DNA of 57,469 nucleotides, from contig JBBHKE010000038.1 of assembly GCA_037447655.1 (NCBI GenBank), positions 32,633 through 90,101 on the forward strand, given 5' to 3'. The DNA comes from Zygnema cylindricum. Taxonomy: Eukaryota; Streptophyta; Zygnematophyceae; Zygnematales; Zygnemataceae. A program made the position numbers and the translations under genes. Each line of letters opens with the position of its first letter. Within the stretch, counting starts at the first letter, position 1. Below are positions 45,544-55,769 of this stretch, in pieces. The notes under the pieces were generated by a model that saw only the letters and a program-made list of their open reading frames with translations, made no database searches and was not told where the DNA came from.

Positions 45544-46589
45544 TGTAGAAATTAATGGTCCATTATTAAGTATTTCTAGGTCTAAATAGAAAGAAGCCGA
45601 GGTAGTCTACCTCTAACTTTTCTCTCCAACTCTCAAACTTGTCGCAGTCACTGAGAAATTGGAGAGGGAGCTAGAGCCATGGCTACCTAGGCTATCCAGA
45701 GGTTTACGGGAAATATATATTAGTTAGGGGTTTTTAACTAAAAGGAATGTGCCGGCCACAAGATTTGATCCTGGTCCCTGCCGGCTAGCAAACTGCCGAT
45801 AACCGGTAGTCTTAGTCGTTAACTCTAGACCTAGTGTTACGTACTATATAGTTCGATAATTAATTAAACATTGTCAGTTTGGATAATTCATTTAACAGTA
45901 ACTATTTACGGGATACATAGATCCAGTAATATAACAGTACGGATTACGGTACGGATAAGAAACCAATACCGCGCAATTATTTCTTTAATGAAACGAATAT
46001 CGCGCATGTATTTATTACGGCTACGATTAAATGTGAATTTAATCGGACGGCCAAGATTAACGTCGAGATCGCGGAAGAGGATTTCGGCGGTTTGTGGTCA
46101 TCGCCACATCGGATGACACGTGGCCGAGTTACATTTGATCGCGGCATCTCGAGGATTACAGGAGCGTATCCGGACATACCACGTGTCGACATTTAGGCCA
46201 TGTCGTACAGTGTCCGTACAGAAAGTACACCGACAGCTGTCCTTTTGTCTACGGAACTGTAATCTGATTGGTTTCGTACATCAGTAGATATAGTCTGTGA
46301 GAGAGATAGGACTTAGAAAAAATTAGGAGATAGGACCCTCTCTCCCAAAGAGCTTCTGTACAAAAGGTCAACTTTGACCCTCCATAACTTACTGCTTAGG
46401 GGAGCAAATTCAGAGATTCTTTTTGCTATCGACTCAGGGGAGTCTTGTTTTCACAGGGGTGAAGTTGGTCAGAGTTTTTGTCTACCAGGGTGGCAGTTAT
46501 TTTTTCTGAAACACAAAGGGGTCAGGGTTATCCTAGAGGCTTCTTAGAAGCTGTCCACTTTGAGGACTTATGGAGGTCTCAGAGTTTTA
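45544..46589 (+). repeat. element A 5' LTR
   Basis: Begins TGTAGAAATT; ends GAGTTTTA where the 3' LTR ends GAGTTTCA. Includes CACGTGTC and CACGTGG motifs and the antisense tRNA-like segment near 45750-45840. Confidence 0.95.
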
Positions 46590-46602
46590 GGTTATGGGCC
46601 CA
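46590..46602 (+). other. primer-binding site complementary to the initiator tRNA-Met anticodon stem-loop
   Basis: GGTTATGGGCCCA follows the 5' LTR at once. It is the exact reverse complement of UGGGCCCAUAACC, the conserved 3' half of the anticodon stem-loop of eukaryotic initiator tRNA-Met (established knowledge). This is the half-tRNA priming known for Drosophila copia and yeast Ty5, not the 3'-CCA-end pairing (TGGTATCAGAGC) usual in plant copia elements. Confidence 0.85.
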
Positions 46603-47544
46603 CCCTCTAGGGTACCAATCTTTAATGGAACTGGCTTCATATACTGGGAAAGTATGATGATAAGAGCTCTATGCGAAAAATGGTTTTGGGGGATAGTGAG
46701 TGGACGGTTGGGGCGTCCATCAAGTCTTGGAATTCCTCTAGGGTTTGGAGGAAGCAGATTCACCAGAAAAGAGGATCCACCTTCAACGGAGGAAATAAAA
46801 GAATGAGAGGTGGTGGACAAATGAAAGAAGAAGGAGGCGACCACACTAATAACAACTGGTTCAGCATTCATGTCACCTATTCCGAGGAAAGAGGAGAATG
46901 ATACTGAAACCTGGGACTTCAACAATATGGCGGCAAAGCACTTCATCCTATGCCATCTCACTCAAGGACTTGCATGTCCTCATTTGCAGGTAGAAAGGGC
47001 ATCCGATCTTTGGATGGCTCTCATAGAGATGTACCGAAGTGGTACGATTCAGCAACAACAGTTGGCTGATCAAAAAGTTAAGGAGTATGTATATAAAGGG
47101 GGGAAGATGTTGGATTTTTGCAATGAGTTTGCTACACTCTTCATGGAGCTAGAGAGTGCGGGAAAATATTTTAGTGAAAAAGAAAAGGTTAACTGTTTAC
47201 TGATGAAGTTACTCGATGAGTTTGAGAACATAGTCAACCGTGTGCATGACTTGCCGGACTCAAGGTGGATATGGAACTCAGTGGTAGGGATGATTCTCGT
47301 TCGGGAGAATACAATTGAGATCCGAAGGGGAGGTAAGAGTGGCCAAGCCTTGGCAACAGCGACCGATTGGAGGAACAAGGATTCCCGGAAACCGGTCGGA
47401 AACTATGGGGGGAGGGAGCAGAAAAATCAGACCGACGAGTTTGGACCAAGGGCTCCCAAAGGTTTATGTCATTTTTGTAAGAAACCTGGGCACTATATGG
47501 CAGAGTGCACTAAGCTAACCGAGCTTCGGTTAAAGGAGAAGTAG
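46594..47544 (+). pseudogene. element A gag region
   Basis: Nucleocapsid polyprotein. The ATG at 46594 lies inside the primer-binding site. An N-terminal copia gag motif (FNGTGFIYWESMM) is followed by a UBN2-like segment (WDFNNMAAKHFILCHL, LWMALIEMY) and a CCHC zinc knuckle (CHFCKKPGHYMAEC, about 47467-47508). TGA stops at 46804 and 46822 fall where a tryptophan is expected in the family, and a TAG at 47542 separates it from protease. All lie in one frame, so they are substitutions, not shifts. Confidence 0.9.
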
Positions 47545-47580
47545 ACCGGTGGTACCCCAAGAGGAAAGAAAAAGGCCCTT

Positions 47581-49239
47581 GTGACACGGGTACATGAGGC
47601 GGAATCCGAGGACGAGGACGATGAGCTCCTTTTAGATGAGGAGTTGGAGGCAAAAAACGAGGTCGAAATACCACGAAGGCAGAAATGTGCTTACGGTGGA
47701 TTGAAAGGTGAAGCACGCTGGATTGTAGATTCAGTTGCCTCCATGCACATGTGTAAGGATACGCACCTGTTCACTAAGATAAGAAATATTCCCACCGTAG
47801 AGATAGAGTACGGGGATGGGAGGATAGTCACCACTACTCTTGTAGGATCGGTAGATTTGAAAGTGTTAGTAGAAGGAAAGACATCCATAGTAACATTCTC
47901 CGATGTATTGTTTATTCCAGAGCTGAACAAAAACCTCATCTCTACATCCGTATTAGATGATAAGGGTTTTTTTACTAGCACTAGGGAAGGAGTCTTTACT
48001 GCTAGTTTTGAGGAGGATGTCTATTTCATTGCTGAGAAAGGTAGCCATGGGATGTTTAGGTTGGTTTTAAGTAATGAAAAGAAGAAACTTTATTATGCTG
48101 GTGTTCATGATATTATGATGTGGCATAAGAGGCTTGGGCATGTGAATCTAGACAAGTTAAGAGAGATGAAAAAGATGGGAGTGGTGGAAGGGATTAAGTT
48201 TAGTGAGAATGATAATATAAGTGATTGTAGTGGATGTGCTCAAGGTAAAACACACAGATTACCCTTTCCTAAAACAGCCACCTATAAGGGAGAAAAAATT
48301 CTAGATCTAGTACACACAGATATTTGGGGACCAGCTAAAGTGCCTTCACCGGGGGGGAAGAGATTTATGATGGCTATCACTGATGATTGGTCTCGGTATT
48401 CCCGAGTGTATTTTTTGAAAAACAAGTCCGAAGCTCAGGATTGTTTCAGACAATATAAAGCATGGAGCGAAAAACTTCATGAAACTCCAATCAAGAGAAT
48501 AAGGAGTGACAATGGTGGAGAGTATACTTCTAACCAGTTTGAGGATTTTCTGAGGGAAGATGGGGTCCAACACCAAAAGACAGTTCTAGAAAACCCGGAA
48601 CAGAATGGGGTAGCTGAAAGGTTAAATAGAACACTAAGTGATAGTGCTAGAAGTATGTTGTTAGATAAGAAGATAGGAAAAAGGTTTTGGGCAGAAGCAA
48701 TGAACTGTGCTTATTACCTCAAAAATAGAGTTCTTACTTCAGCTATAAAAGATCAAACACCTTATGAGAGAGAGACAGGCCGGAAACCAGACTTATCTCA
48801 CTTAAAAGTTTTCGGCAGTCAAGTATTCAGTCTAGATACAGATCGGTCTAATTGGAAGCTAGATCCTAAAGGAAAACCGGGATACTTATTAGGATATGAT
48901 GAGGATGTTAAAGGATATAGAGTTTATGATCTAAAAAGGGAAGATATAATTTTAGTAAAGCATCTAGTAGTTATGGATGAAGGAAAGTCTGTGGATCCCT
49001 TCAAATATACAAAGTCAGTAAAAATCAGATTTGAGTCAGAAAATTCCGATGACTTTGAGCTCCCTAACTATCCAGGTTTTAGAGAAGATGACATTCTTGC
49101 AGATACAAATCAGACCGAAAAGGACTCGGCTGTCGAAACTCCAGTGACAACTCTACCCGAAGCGGAAGACGTGGTGGAAATTGATTCGGAATCAAGGGAT
49201 AGGGAAGAAGCCGAGTTTGTTCAAAAGAATCTACGATAA
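47581..49239 (+). pseudogene. element A protease and integrase region
   Basis: Same frame as gag. An acidic linker is followed by the protease (WIVDSVASMHMC near 47720; the family triad is Asp-Ser-Gly, here Asp-Ser-Val). Then comes the GAG-pre-integrase zinc region (HKRLGHVN, CSGCAQGK). The integrase core has catalytic Asp in HTDIWGP, Asp in SDNGGEY and Glu in NGVAERLNR, the last two 35 residues apart (D,D35E). A C-terminal copia integrase tail follows. Stop TAA at 49237 and a TGA near 49390 interrupt the route to RT. Confidence 0.93.
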
Positions 49240-49413
49240 CCATCTATTCCGGTCTCATATTTTGAGGGGGGAAGGAGAAGTAGCAAAAGACTACAAGAAA
49301 AACAGGTTAATAACAAGGTAACTAAACTATCTCATCAAGATGAACCTCAAACTTATGGAGAGGCGATGACTTGTCCACAAAGAAACCGGTGAAAGACAGC
49401 CATCAATGAGGAG

Positions 49414-50085
49414 ATGGCCTCAATTATGGCAGCCGATACTTGGGAGCTGGTGGATTGTCCACCTAACCGAAAATCAATCGGCTGTAAGTGGGTTTTCAAA
49501 TTAAAACTGAACCCAGATAACACAATCGAGCGCTACAAGGCCCGACTAGTGGCAAAGGGATTTACACAAAAGCAGGGAATTGACTACGAGGAAACCTTTG
49601 CCCCGGTGGTCAGATTTCCCTCCATCCGCATACTTCTCAGCCTGGCAGCAGCGGAAGACATGGAAGTGCACCAGATGGACATCAAGACAGCCTTTTTGCA
49701 TGGAGAATTCGAAGAGGAGATCTTCATGCGACAACCCGAAGGTTTTGTGGAGGAAGGAGAGGAGAGTAAGGTATGCCGGTTGATTAAATCTCTTTATGAT
49801 TTGAAACAGGCGCCTCGACAGTGGAATAAGAAGCTTGATGAGTTTCTTACCGGTCGGGGATATATCCGGATCAGCTCAGATCACTCAATCTATGTTTTCG
49901 AAGATGAGGAAGGTTTTATATTTATTGCAATTTATGTTGATGATTTGCTTGTTTTAAGTAAATCAATGGAAAAAATTAATAAACTGAAAACCGATCTTAA
50001 GGGGAGATTTGAAATGAAGGATATGGGGGAAGCAAAATATATTTTGGGAATTCAAGTAGAGAGAGACGAAAAAGAAAAATTATAA
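49414..50085 (+). pseudogene. element A reverse transcriptase, main part
   Basis: RVT_2-type copia reverse transcriptase: NRKSIGCKWVFKLK, RYKARLVAKGFTQ, DYEETFAPVVRF, MDIKTAFLHG, LYDLKQAPRQW and the active site YVDDLLVL. Same frame as integrase. A one-base shift near 50083 ends the frame. Confidence 0.95.
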
Positions 50086-50087
50086 GA

Positions 50088-50944
50088 TTGACTCAAAAAG
50101 AAGCAATAGGGAACATGCTTGAAAAATTTCAAATAGATAAAGCTAATAGTTGTACAACTCCAATGGAGTTAAAGAAAGGAAGTGAGGGGAGTGAGGAAGA
50201 AGGAGTCATAGTCTTAGACGAGGAATTATCTCTTGAAGAACAAAAGTTCATGCAGACTATTCTTTACAGGCAAGTAGTGGAGTGTCTAATCTATTTTATG
50301 AATTGTACGCGGCCGGATTTAGCTGCCGCTGTAGGAGTGTTGAGTAGAAGTCTAAATGCTCCCACAAAGAGGGATTGGGAGGCAGCTAAGAGAGTCCTTA
50401 GATATTTGAAGGAACTAGGGATCTATGGTTGCAATTGGGTGGGGAGAATACTGACATCACTACTTGGAGTGATGCCAGTTATGGTGATGCTCCGATGAGG
50501 AGATGTACTTCTGGATATGTATTATATGTGGGTGATGGGGCTTGCTGTTGGAGTAGCAAACAGCAAAAAATTATTGCTCAGTCCACCATAGAGGCTGAGT
50601 ATATGGCCTCTTGCTCTGCTGTAAAAGAATTGATGTGGGTCAAGTCTTTGCTGGGTGAGCTTGGTCACCTTAAGAGTGGTGTGCAGAAAATATTTTGTGA
50701 TAATCAGGCAGCAATCGCTATTTCTGCCAATCCTAAACATCATTTAAAAGCCAAACACATAGACATCAGACTCAACTTTGTTAGAGAGAAAGTAGAAAAC
50801 AAAATATTCAGTTTAGAATACCGACCAGATAGTGAGATGGTAGCAGATATGATGACCAAACTTCTGCCTTCCCCTAAGCTAATTTTCTGCAAGGAGAAGT
50901 GTGGTCTGAAATTAAAGATTGACCAGAAAATAAGGGGAGTGTAG
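50088..50944 (+). pseudogene. element A RT thumb and RNase H
   Basis: Two frames joined by a one-base shift near 50430. The first has LTQKEAIGNMLEKF and the copia motif YLIYFMNCTRPD-like ECLIYFMNCTRPDL. The second carries RNase H (WSDASYGDAPMRRCTSGY, SSKQQKIIAQSTIEAEYMA, CDNQAAIAI, KAKHIDIRL). Confidence 0.93.
50927..50939 (+). other. element A polypurine tract
   Basis: AAAATAAGGGGAG immediately before the 3' LTR; the plus-strand priming site expected there. Confidence 0.75.
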
Positions 50945-51988
50945 AAATTAATGGTCCATTATTAAGTATTTTTTAGGTCTAAATAGAAAGAAGCCGAGGC
51001 ACTGTACCTCTAACTTCTCTCTCCAACTCTCAAACTTGTCGCAGTCACTGAGAAATTGAAGAGGGAGCTAGAGCCATGGCTACCTAGGCTATCCAGAGAT
51101 TTACGGGAAATATATATTAGTTAGGGGTTTTTAACTAAATGGAATGTGCCGGCCACAGGATTTGATCCTGGTCCTTGCCGGTTCGCAAATTGCCGATAGC
51201 CGGTAGTCTTAGTCGTTAACTCTAGACATAGTGTTATGTACTATATAGTTCGATAATTAATTAAACATTATCAATTTGGATAATTCATTTAACTGTAACT
51301 ATTTACGAGATACATAGATCCAGTAATATAACAGTACGGATTACGGTACAGATAAGAAACCAATACCGCGCAATTATTTCTTTAATGAAACGAATATCGC
51401 GCATGTATTTATTACGGCTACGATTAAATGTGAATGTAATCAGACGGCCGGAATTAACGCCGAGATCGCGGAAGAGGATTTCGGCGGTTTGTGGTCATCG
51501 CCACATCGGATGACACGTGGCGGAGTTACATTGGATCGCGGCATCTCCGAGGATTACAGGAGCGAATCCGGACATACCACGTGTCGACATTTAGGCCATG
51601 TCGTACAGTGTCTGTACAGAAAGTACACCGGCAGTTGTACTTTTGTGTACGGAACTGTAATCTGATTGGTTCCGTACATCAGTAGATAGAGTCTGTGAGA
51701 GAGATAGGACTTAGAAAAAATTAGGAGATAGGACCCTCTCTCCGAGAGAGCTTCTGTAGAAAAGGTCAACTTTAACCCTCCATAACTTACTGCTCAGGGG
51801 AGCAAATTCATAGATTCTTTTTGCTATCGACTCAGGGGAGTCTTGTTTTCACAGGGGTGTAGTTGGTAAGAGTTTTTTTTTTGCCAGGGTGACAGTTTTT
51901 TTTGCTGAAACACAAAGGGGTTAGGGTTATCCTAGAGGCTTCTTGGAAGCTGTCCACTCTGAGGACTTATGGAGGTCTCAGAGTTTCA
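50940..51988 (+). repeat. element A 3' LTR
   Basis: Begins TGTAGAAATT and ends GAGTTTCA before TSD CAATG. Differs from the 5' LTR by scattered substitutions and small indels. Confidence 0.95.
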
Positions 51989-52045
51989 CAATGATTGTGG
52001 CTTAAAGTGGGTTAGTTAAAAAATAGCTAGAGGCTTCCTAAATCC
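51989..52045 (+). mobile_element. 5' LTR of copia element B, right part
   Basis: Continues the B LTR after element A: GTGGCTTAAAGTGGG..AGCTAGAGGCTT matches 54385-54440. It then jumps to RT sequence, so B lost its leader, gag, protease and integrase. Confidence 0.78.
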
Positions 52046-53450
52046 TGTAGGCCATCAGTAATAATTCTTCTCAGTCTGGCTGCAGCAGAAGACATGGAAA
52101 TACACCATATGGATATTAAGACTGCCTTTCTTAATGGTGAGTTAGAGGAAGAAATTTTCATGAGGCAACCAGAGGGGTTCGTGGAGGAAGGAGAAGAGAT
52201 CAAAGTCTGCAAGCTGATAAAGTTCTTATATAGACAGAAGCAAGCTCCCCGACAGTGGAATAAAAAACTAAATGAGTTTCTCACCGAGCTGGGATATATC
52301 CGGATCAGCTCTGACCATTCTATCTATATGTTTAAAGATGAGAATGGTGTGATTTTTATTGCAATTTATATTGATGATGTGATGGTGTTGAGTAAGTCTT
52401 TGGAAAATATCAATAAGTTAAAGAAAGATCTTAGAAGCAGGTTTTGATATGAAAGATTTAGGGGAGGCAAGATATATTTTGGGAATCCAAATAGAGAGAG
52501 ATAGGGGAAATTGATTATCAAACTTACTCATAAAGAAGCAATAGGTAATATGCTTGAGAAATTACAGATGGAAAAGGCAAACAATTGTACCACTCCCATG
52601 GACTTGAAGAAAATAAGTGATAGGAGTGCAAAAGGAGGAATGATAATATTAGATGACCAGATGAGTCCAGAGGAGAAAGAGTTTATGAAGTCTATTTCTT
52701 ATAGAAAAGTTGTAGGATATTTGATCTATTTTATGAACTGTAGAAGGCCGAACCTAGCGCCAGCAATAAGAGTCTTAACGATCCTAGGAAGAGAGATTAG
52801 GAGGCAACCAAGAGAGTCATGAGATATCTGGTAGGAACCAGAGAGTTATGGTTGCATTTGGGAGGAACATAGCGACAGCAATAAGAGCCTTAACGATCCT
52901 AGAAAGAGAGATTGGGAGGCAGCCAAGAGAGTCATGAGATATCTGGTAGGAACCAGAGAGTTATGGTTGCATTTGGGAGGTAAGCACACTAATATCACTA
53001 CTTCGAGTGATGCCAGTTATGGGGATGCACCTATGAGAAGATGCACTTCTGGGTATGAGTTGTATGTGTGGGAAGGTGTTTGCTGTTGGAGCAATAAGCA
53101 ACAAAAGTTGGTTGCTCACTCTACTATGGAGGCTGAGTATCTGACCTCTTGTTCTGCTGTGAAAGAGTTGATGTGCGTCAAGTCTTTGTTGCAAGAACTG
53201 GGGTATATGAAGGAGGGAGTGCATGAAGCTTTTTGTGATAATCAGGTTGCCATTGCGATTGCACACAATCCTAAACATCATTTCAAAGTTAAACATATGG
53301 TCATAAGATTGAGCTTCGTGAGGGAAAAAGTTGAGAATAAAATTGTAACACGTGTGTATAGGTTTGATGAAAAAATGGTGGCTGATATGATGACCAAAAC
53401 TGTGCCCTCTCCCAAATTAAAATATTGTGGGGAAAAATGTGGATAGAAAG
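52046..53450 (+). pseudogene. copia element B reverse transcriptase and RNase H remnant
   Basis: Starts within RT (LLSLAAAEDMEIHHMDIKTA), with active site YIDDVMVL near 52368 in place of YVDD, KQAPRQWNKKLNEFL, then thumb and RNase H (SDASYGDAPMRRCTSGY, MEAEYLTSCSAVKEL, KVKHMVIRL). Several frames and stops (52445, about 52820) break it. A 115-bp tandem duplication lies in it (52756-52870 and 52871-52985). A polypurine tract (AAAAAATGGGGAG, 53471-53483) precedes the 3' LTR. Confidence 0.9.
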
Positions 53451-53483
53451 AAAAGTTAAAATTAGACAAGAAAAAATGGGGAG

Positions 53484-54465
53484 TGCTGAAATCACCTGAT
53501 TTATACAGTATTTTCTAGGTTTGCATAGTTTAGTAGAAAAAAAACAGAAAAACGGCAGGCAGTCTGCCTCCACCTCTTTTCTCTATCCCCCATACTTGTT
53601 GTAGTTCCTGAAAAAGAGAGAGAGTAATGGAGCCGTGGTTGCCTTAGCTCCTTAGGTAGGACTAAATAGTGACATAAATCACTCGCAACAAAAGGTTGGG
53701 TCGGGCAGGACTCGAACCCCCGACCGGAAGAGCGCGGTATAGTCGTCAGCTCTAACCAGTCTGTCGTAGAAGTCCGTTAAGATACATAGGGTTGGATAAC
53801 TATTTAAACTGTGATATGGTCTTGAAATCGATTAACTAAATTATGAACGAAGGAATATAGAACTGGTTAATATTTCAGTGCGAACGTCATTTCCCACGAA
53901 ACAAATGAATCGGACATGTGTTTCGACGGCTAACATCCAATGTCGGATTTAATCCTACCGCGCATATCGCTGCCAGGATCTCGGAATGGTCACTTTGGCA
54001 TTTGTGGACATGGCATGACCAGGCGCCACGTGGAGGGATAACATTTGGTAGTAGGAATTCTAAGGAGCGTACGGACGAGTGAAAGGTGGACACGCGTCCA
54101 CTCAGCGGCCTTGTGGTACACAAGCCCTACAGTTCTATACTTTACACTTATGTGATTGGGTCGTACTGTAGTAGACAAGGGTTGTGAGAGGGAAGTAAGA
54201 CTTAGCATATTTTTAGATAGTTGCGTCTCCCTTTGAGAGTTTTGTATAAATTGGCATCTTTGCCACCTTATAATTTATCGGCTGGTTGGCCGTTTTCAGT
54301 GATTCTTTTTGCTACGGACGAAGGGGAGTCTAGGCTGCATAGTAGTGCAGTCAGACTGTCAATTTGTCCTCTTGGGCAACAGTGGTTGTGGGTGAAAGTG
54401 GGCAAGTTAAAAGCTATCTAGAGGCTTTCTGAATTCTGTAGTCCAATGGAGGACACAAAATTGCA
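53484..54465 (+). repeat. copia element B 3' LTR
   Basis: Begins TGCTGAAATCACC after the polypurine tract. It probably ends AAAATTGCA by alignment with the A LTR end; the end is inferred. Related to the A LTR in order of motifs but well diverged. Confidence 0.78.
53696..53775 (-). other. tRNA-like segment antisense within the B LTR
   Basis: On the minus strand: ACTGGTTAGAGCTGACGACT, then GGGGGTTCGAGTCCTGCCC. GGTTCGAGTCC fits the tRNA B-box/T-loop exactly, and GGTTAGAGC resembles an A-box. Acceptor-stem pairing is poor, so a working tRNA is unlikely. The A LTRs carry a degenerate counterpart (CCAGGATCAAATCCTGTG antisense, near 45755 and 51155). Confidence 0.5.
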
Positions 54466-54590
54466 CGTTACTGTAGCCTATATCCGTACAGAATTTCAGA
54501 TCGCGTAATTTGAGGCTGTCTACATAGCACCTAACCAAATACATTGTGCGGAGAGAGCAATAATTGGTGACGGTCAGCCCACCAGTCTAG

Positions 54591-55114
54591 TACACCGTGA
54601 ATCGCTATTAGCGTTAATGACTCTAATCGCGGTACCCCGTTTGTTCACCCAAATTCTCAAATAGAATCATAGTTCAAGAATAGGCGTTTTTATGATAGGC
54701 ATTTGGTCGACGCCTTTATGGTAAGTTGTGTTATTGGCTTTTCATGTGATCTTCTCATATCGCTACCTTGATCAGCGACCGTTTGATTTTCTGAATCAAA
54801 CGTTGTAAATAAAATTTTTTGTTCTAAATGTTTTAATTGGTCCAATTTTTTGTTTGAATGTTTTAATTGGTCCGAATATGTCCGAATACAATATAGGTCT
54901 TAAGGTCATATTGTATGGTTTGCATACAATAGGCATATTGTATGGGCCTAGTTTCACCTACTTTTGAACTATGAATATAATTAATAAAAACCCTTTAAAA
55001 AAAAATAAGAGTAAATAATTTCCTTCTAATCCCCAAATTCCCAAATATAGTAAATAACGCTAATTGTTTCATTACGCTATCTTTTTCATTACGCTAATAG
55101 CGATTCACGGTGTA
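54591..55114. mobile_element. CACCG-family MITE, split by a CCATAG-type MITE
   Basis: Ends TACACCGTGAATCGCTATTAG and TAATAGCGATTCACGGTGTA. With the insert (54667-54974) removed, about 215 bp remain, matching the 222-bp class. Confidence 0.9.
54667..54974. mobile_element. CCATAG-type MITE, second copy
   Basis: Ends TCATAGTTCAAGAATAGGCG and CCTACTTTTGAACTATGA, 308 bp. Flanks ATAGAA and ATATAA agree at five of six positions. The interior matches 10305-10755 in inverted order (AATATAGGTCTTAAG, CAATAGGCATATTG). Confidence 0.78.
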
Positions 55115-55251
55115 GGGTTGGTTCACAGATTTTTGGAAACGATTTATGGCTATCCACACTATTTTTATTCACGCATTTATGGACGCACAATTTCAGCAGT
55201 ATATGTATTAAACTCTATGTATATCGTGCCAGCTCAACAATGTCGTCCAAT

Positions 55252-55532
55252 CTGAAGTCGCAAAAGTCAAAAATTTACATAACCGAAACCGACCGTTTTT
55301 TTTTTCAAAATCTGAGTAACCGACGCCCGACCGGGTTATGTCACGCTCCAAAATTGTTAACCGTTAACCGACCGGCGTTTACAAAAATAAATGTTAACCA
55401 AAACTTGATTTCTCGTGATTAACCGTGCTCGCCCGTAACCGAAAAAAATACAAAATTAATTAATGTACGACGTATGAATAAGCCAATAATTACAATTTGT
55501 CACGTTGCCTAAGATTTGCGAAATGAATAGTG
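55252..55532. mobile_element. truncated hAT-like MITE (CAGAGGTCGCAAA family)
   Basis: Left end CTGAAGTCGCAAAAGTC, same orientation as copy d; homology stops at GCGAAATGAATAGTG. It then meets a decayed CACCG end (ACAACGCCAATCACTATTGG, 55539), whose homology to the 565-bp class runs to about 55760 without a recognisable right end. Confidence 0.82.
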
Positions 55533-55769
55533 TTTACTACAACGCCAATCACTATTGGCGTACATGTTTTTTTAGCGTATATGAAAAAATACTTTGATTT
55601 ACGCTAATTAAGAAATTGTTTTTTTTTTTTAAACATAAATTCTAATTGTTCAATAATGCTAATTTGGGTCTCTGAAAAAAAAAATGTCGGTCGCAAACAT
55701 GCTTACACTTATATAGGTTCGCGTACATTTTTTTTGAAATTTTACGCCGTCACGTAAAATATTCATCCG

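Larger units (their letters stand above)
45544..51988 (+). mobile_element. full-length Ty1/copia LTR retrotransposon (element A)
   Basis: 6445 bp: two LTRs of about 1046 and 1049 bp, beginning TGTAGAAATTAATGG, and a perfect 5-bp duplication CAATG (45539-45543 and 51989-51993). Domain order gag, protease, integrase, RT, RNase H is that of the copia group. LTRs differ at scattered positions and the polyprotein has several stops and shifts, so the insertion is not recent. Inserted in the 5' LTR of element B. Confidence 0.96.

Noticed and set aside
46804-46824. Stop-codon reassignment (TGA as Trp)
   Set aside because: TGG is used for Trp throughout, and TAG and TAA stops also break the element; simple decay explains it.
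53696-53775. A functional tRNA gene on minus
   Set aside because: B-box is perfect but acceptor and T stems pair poorly and it lies in an LTR; kept only as tRNA-like.
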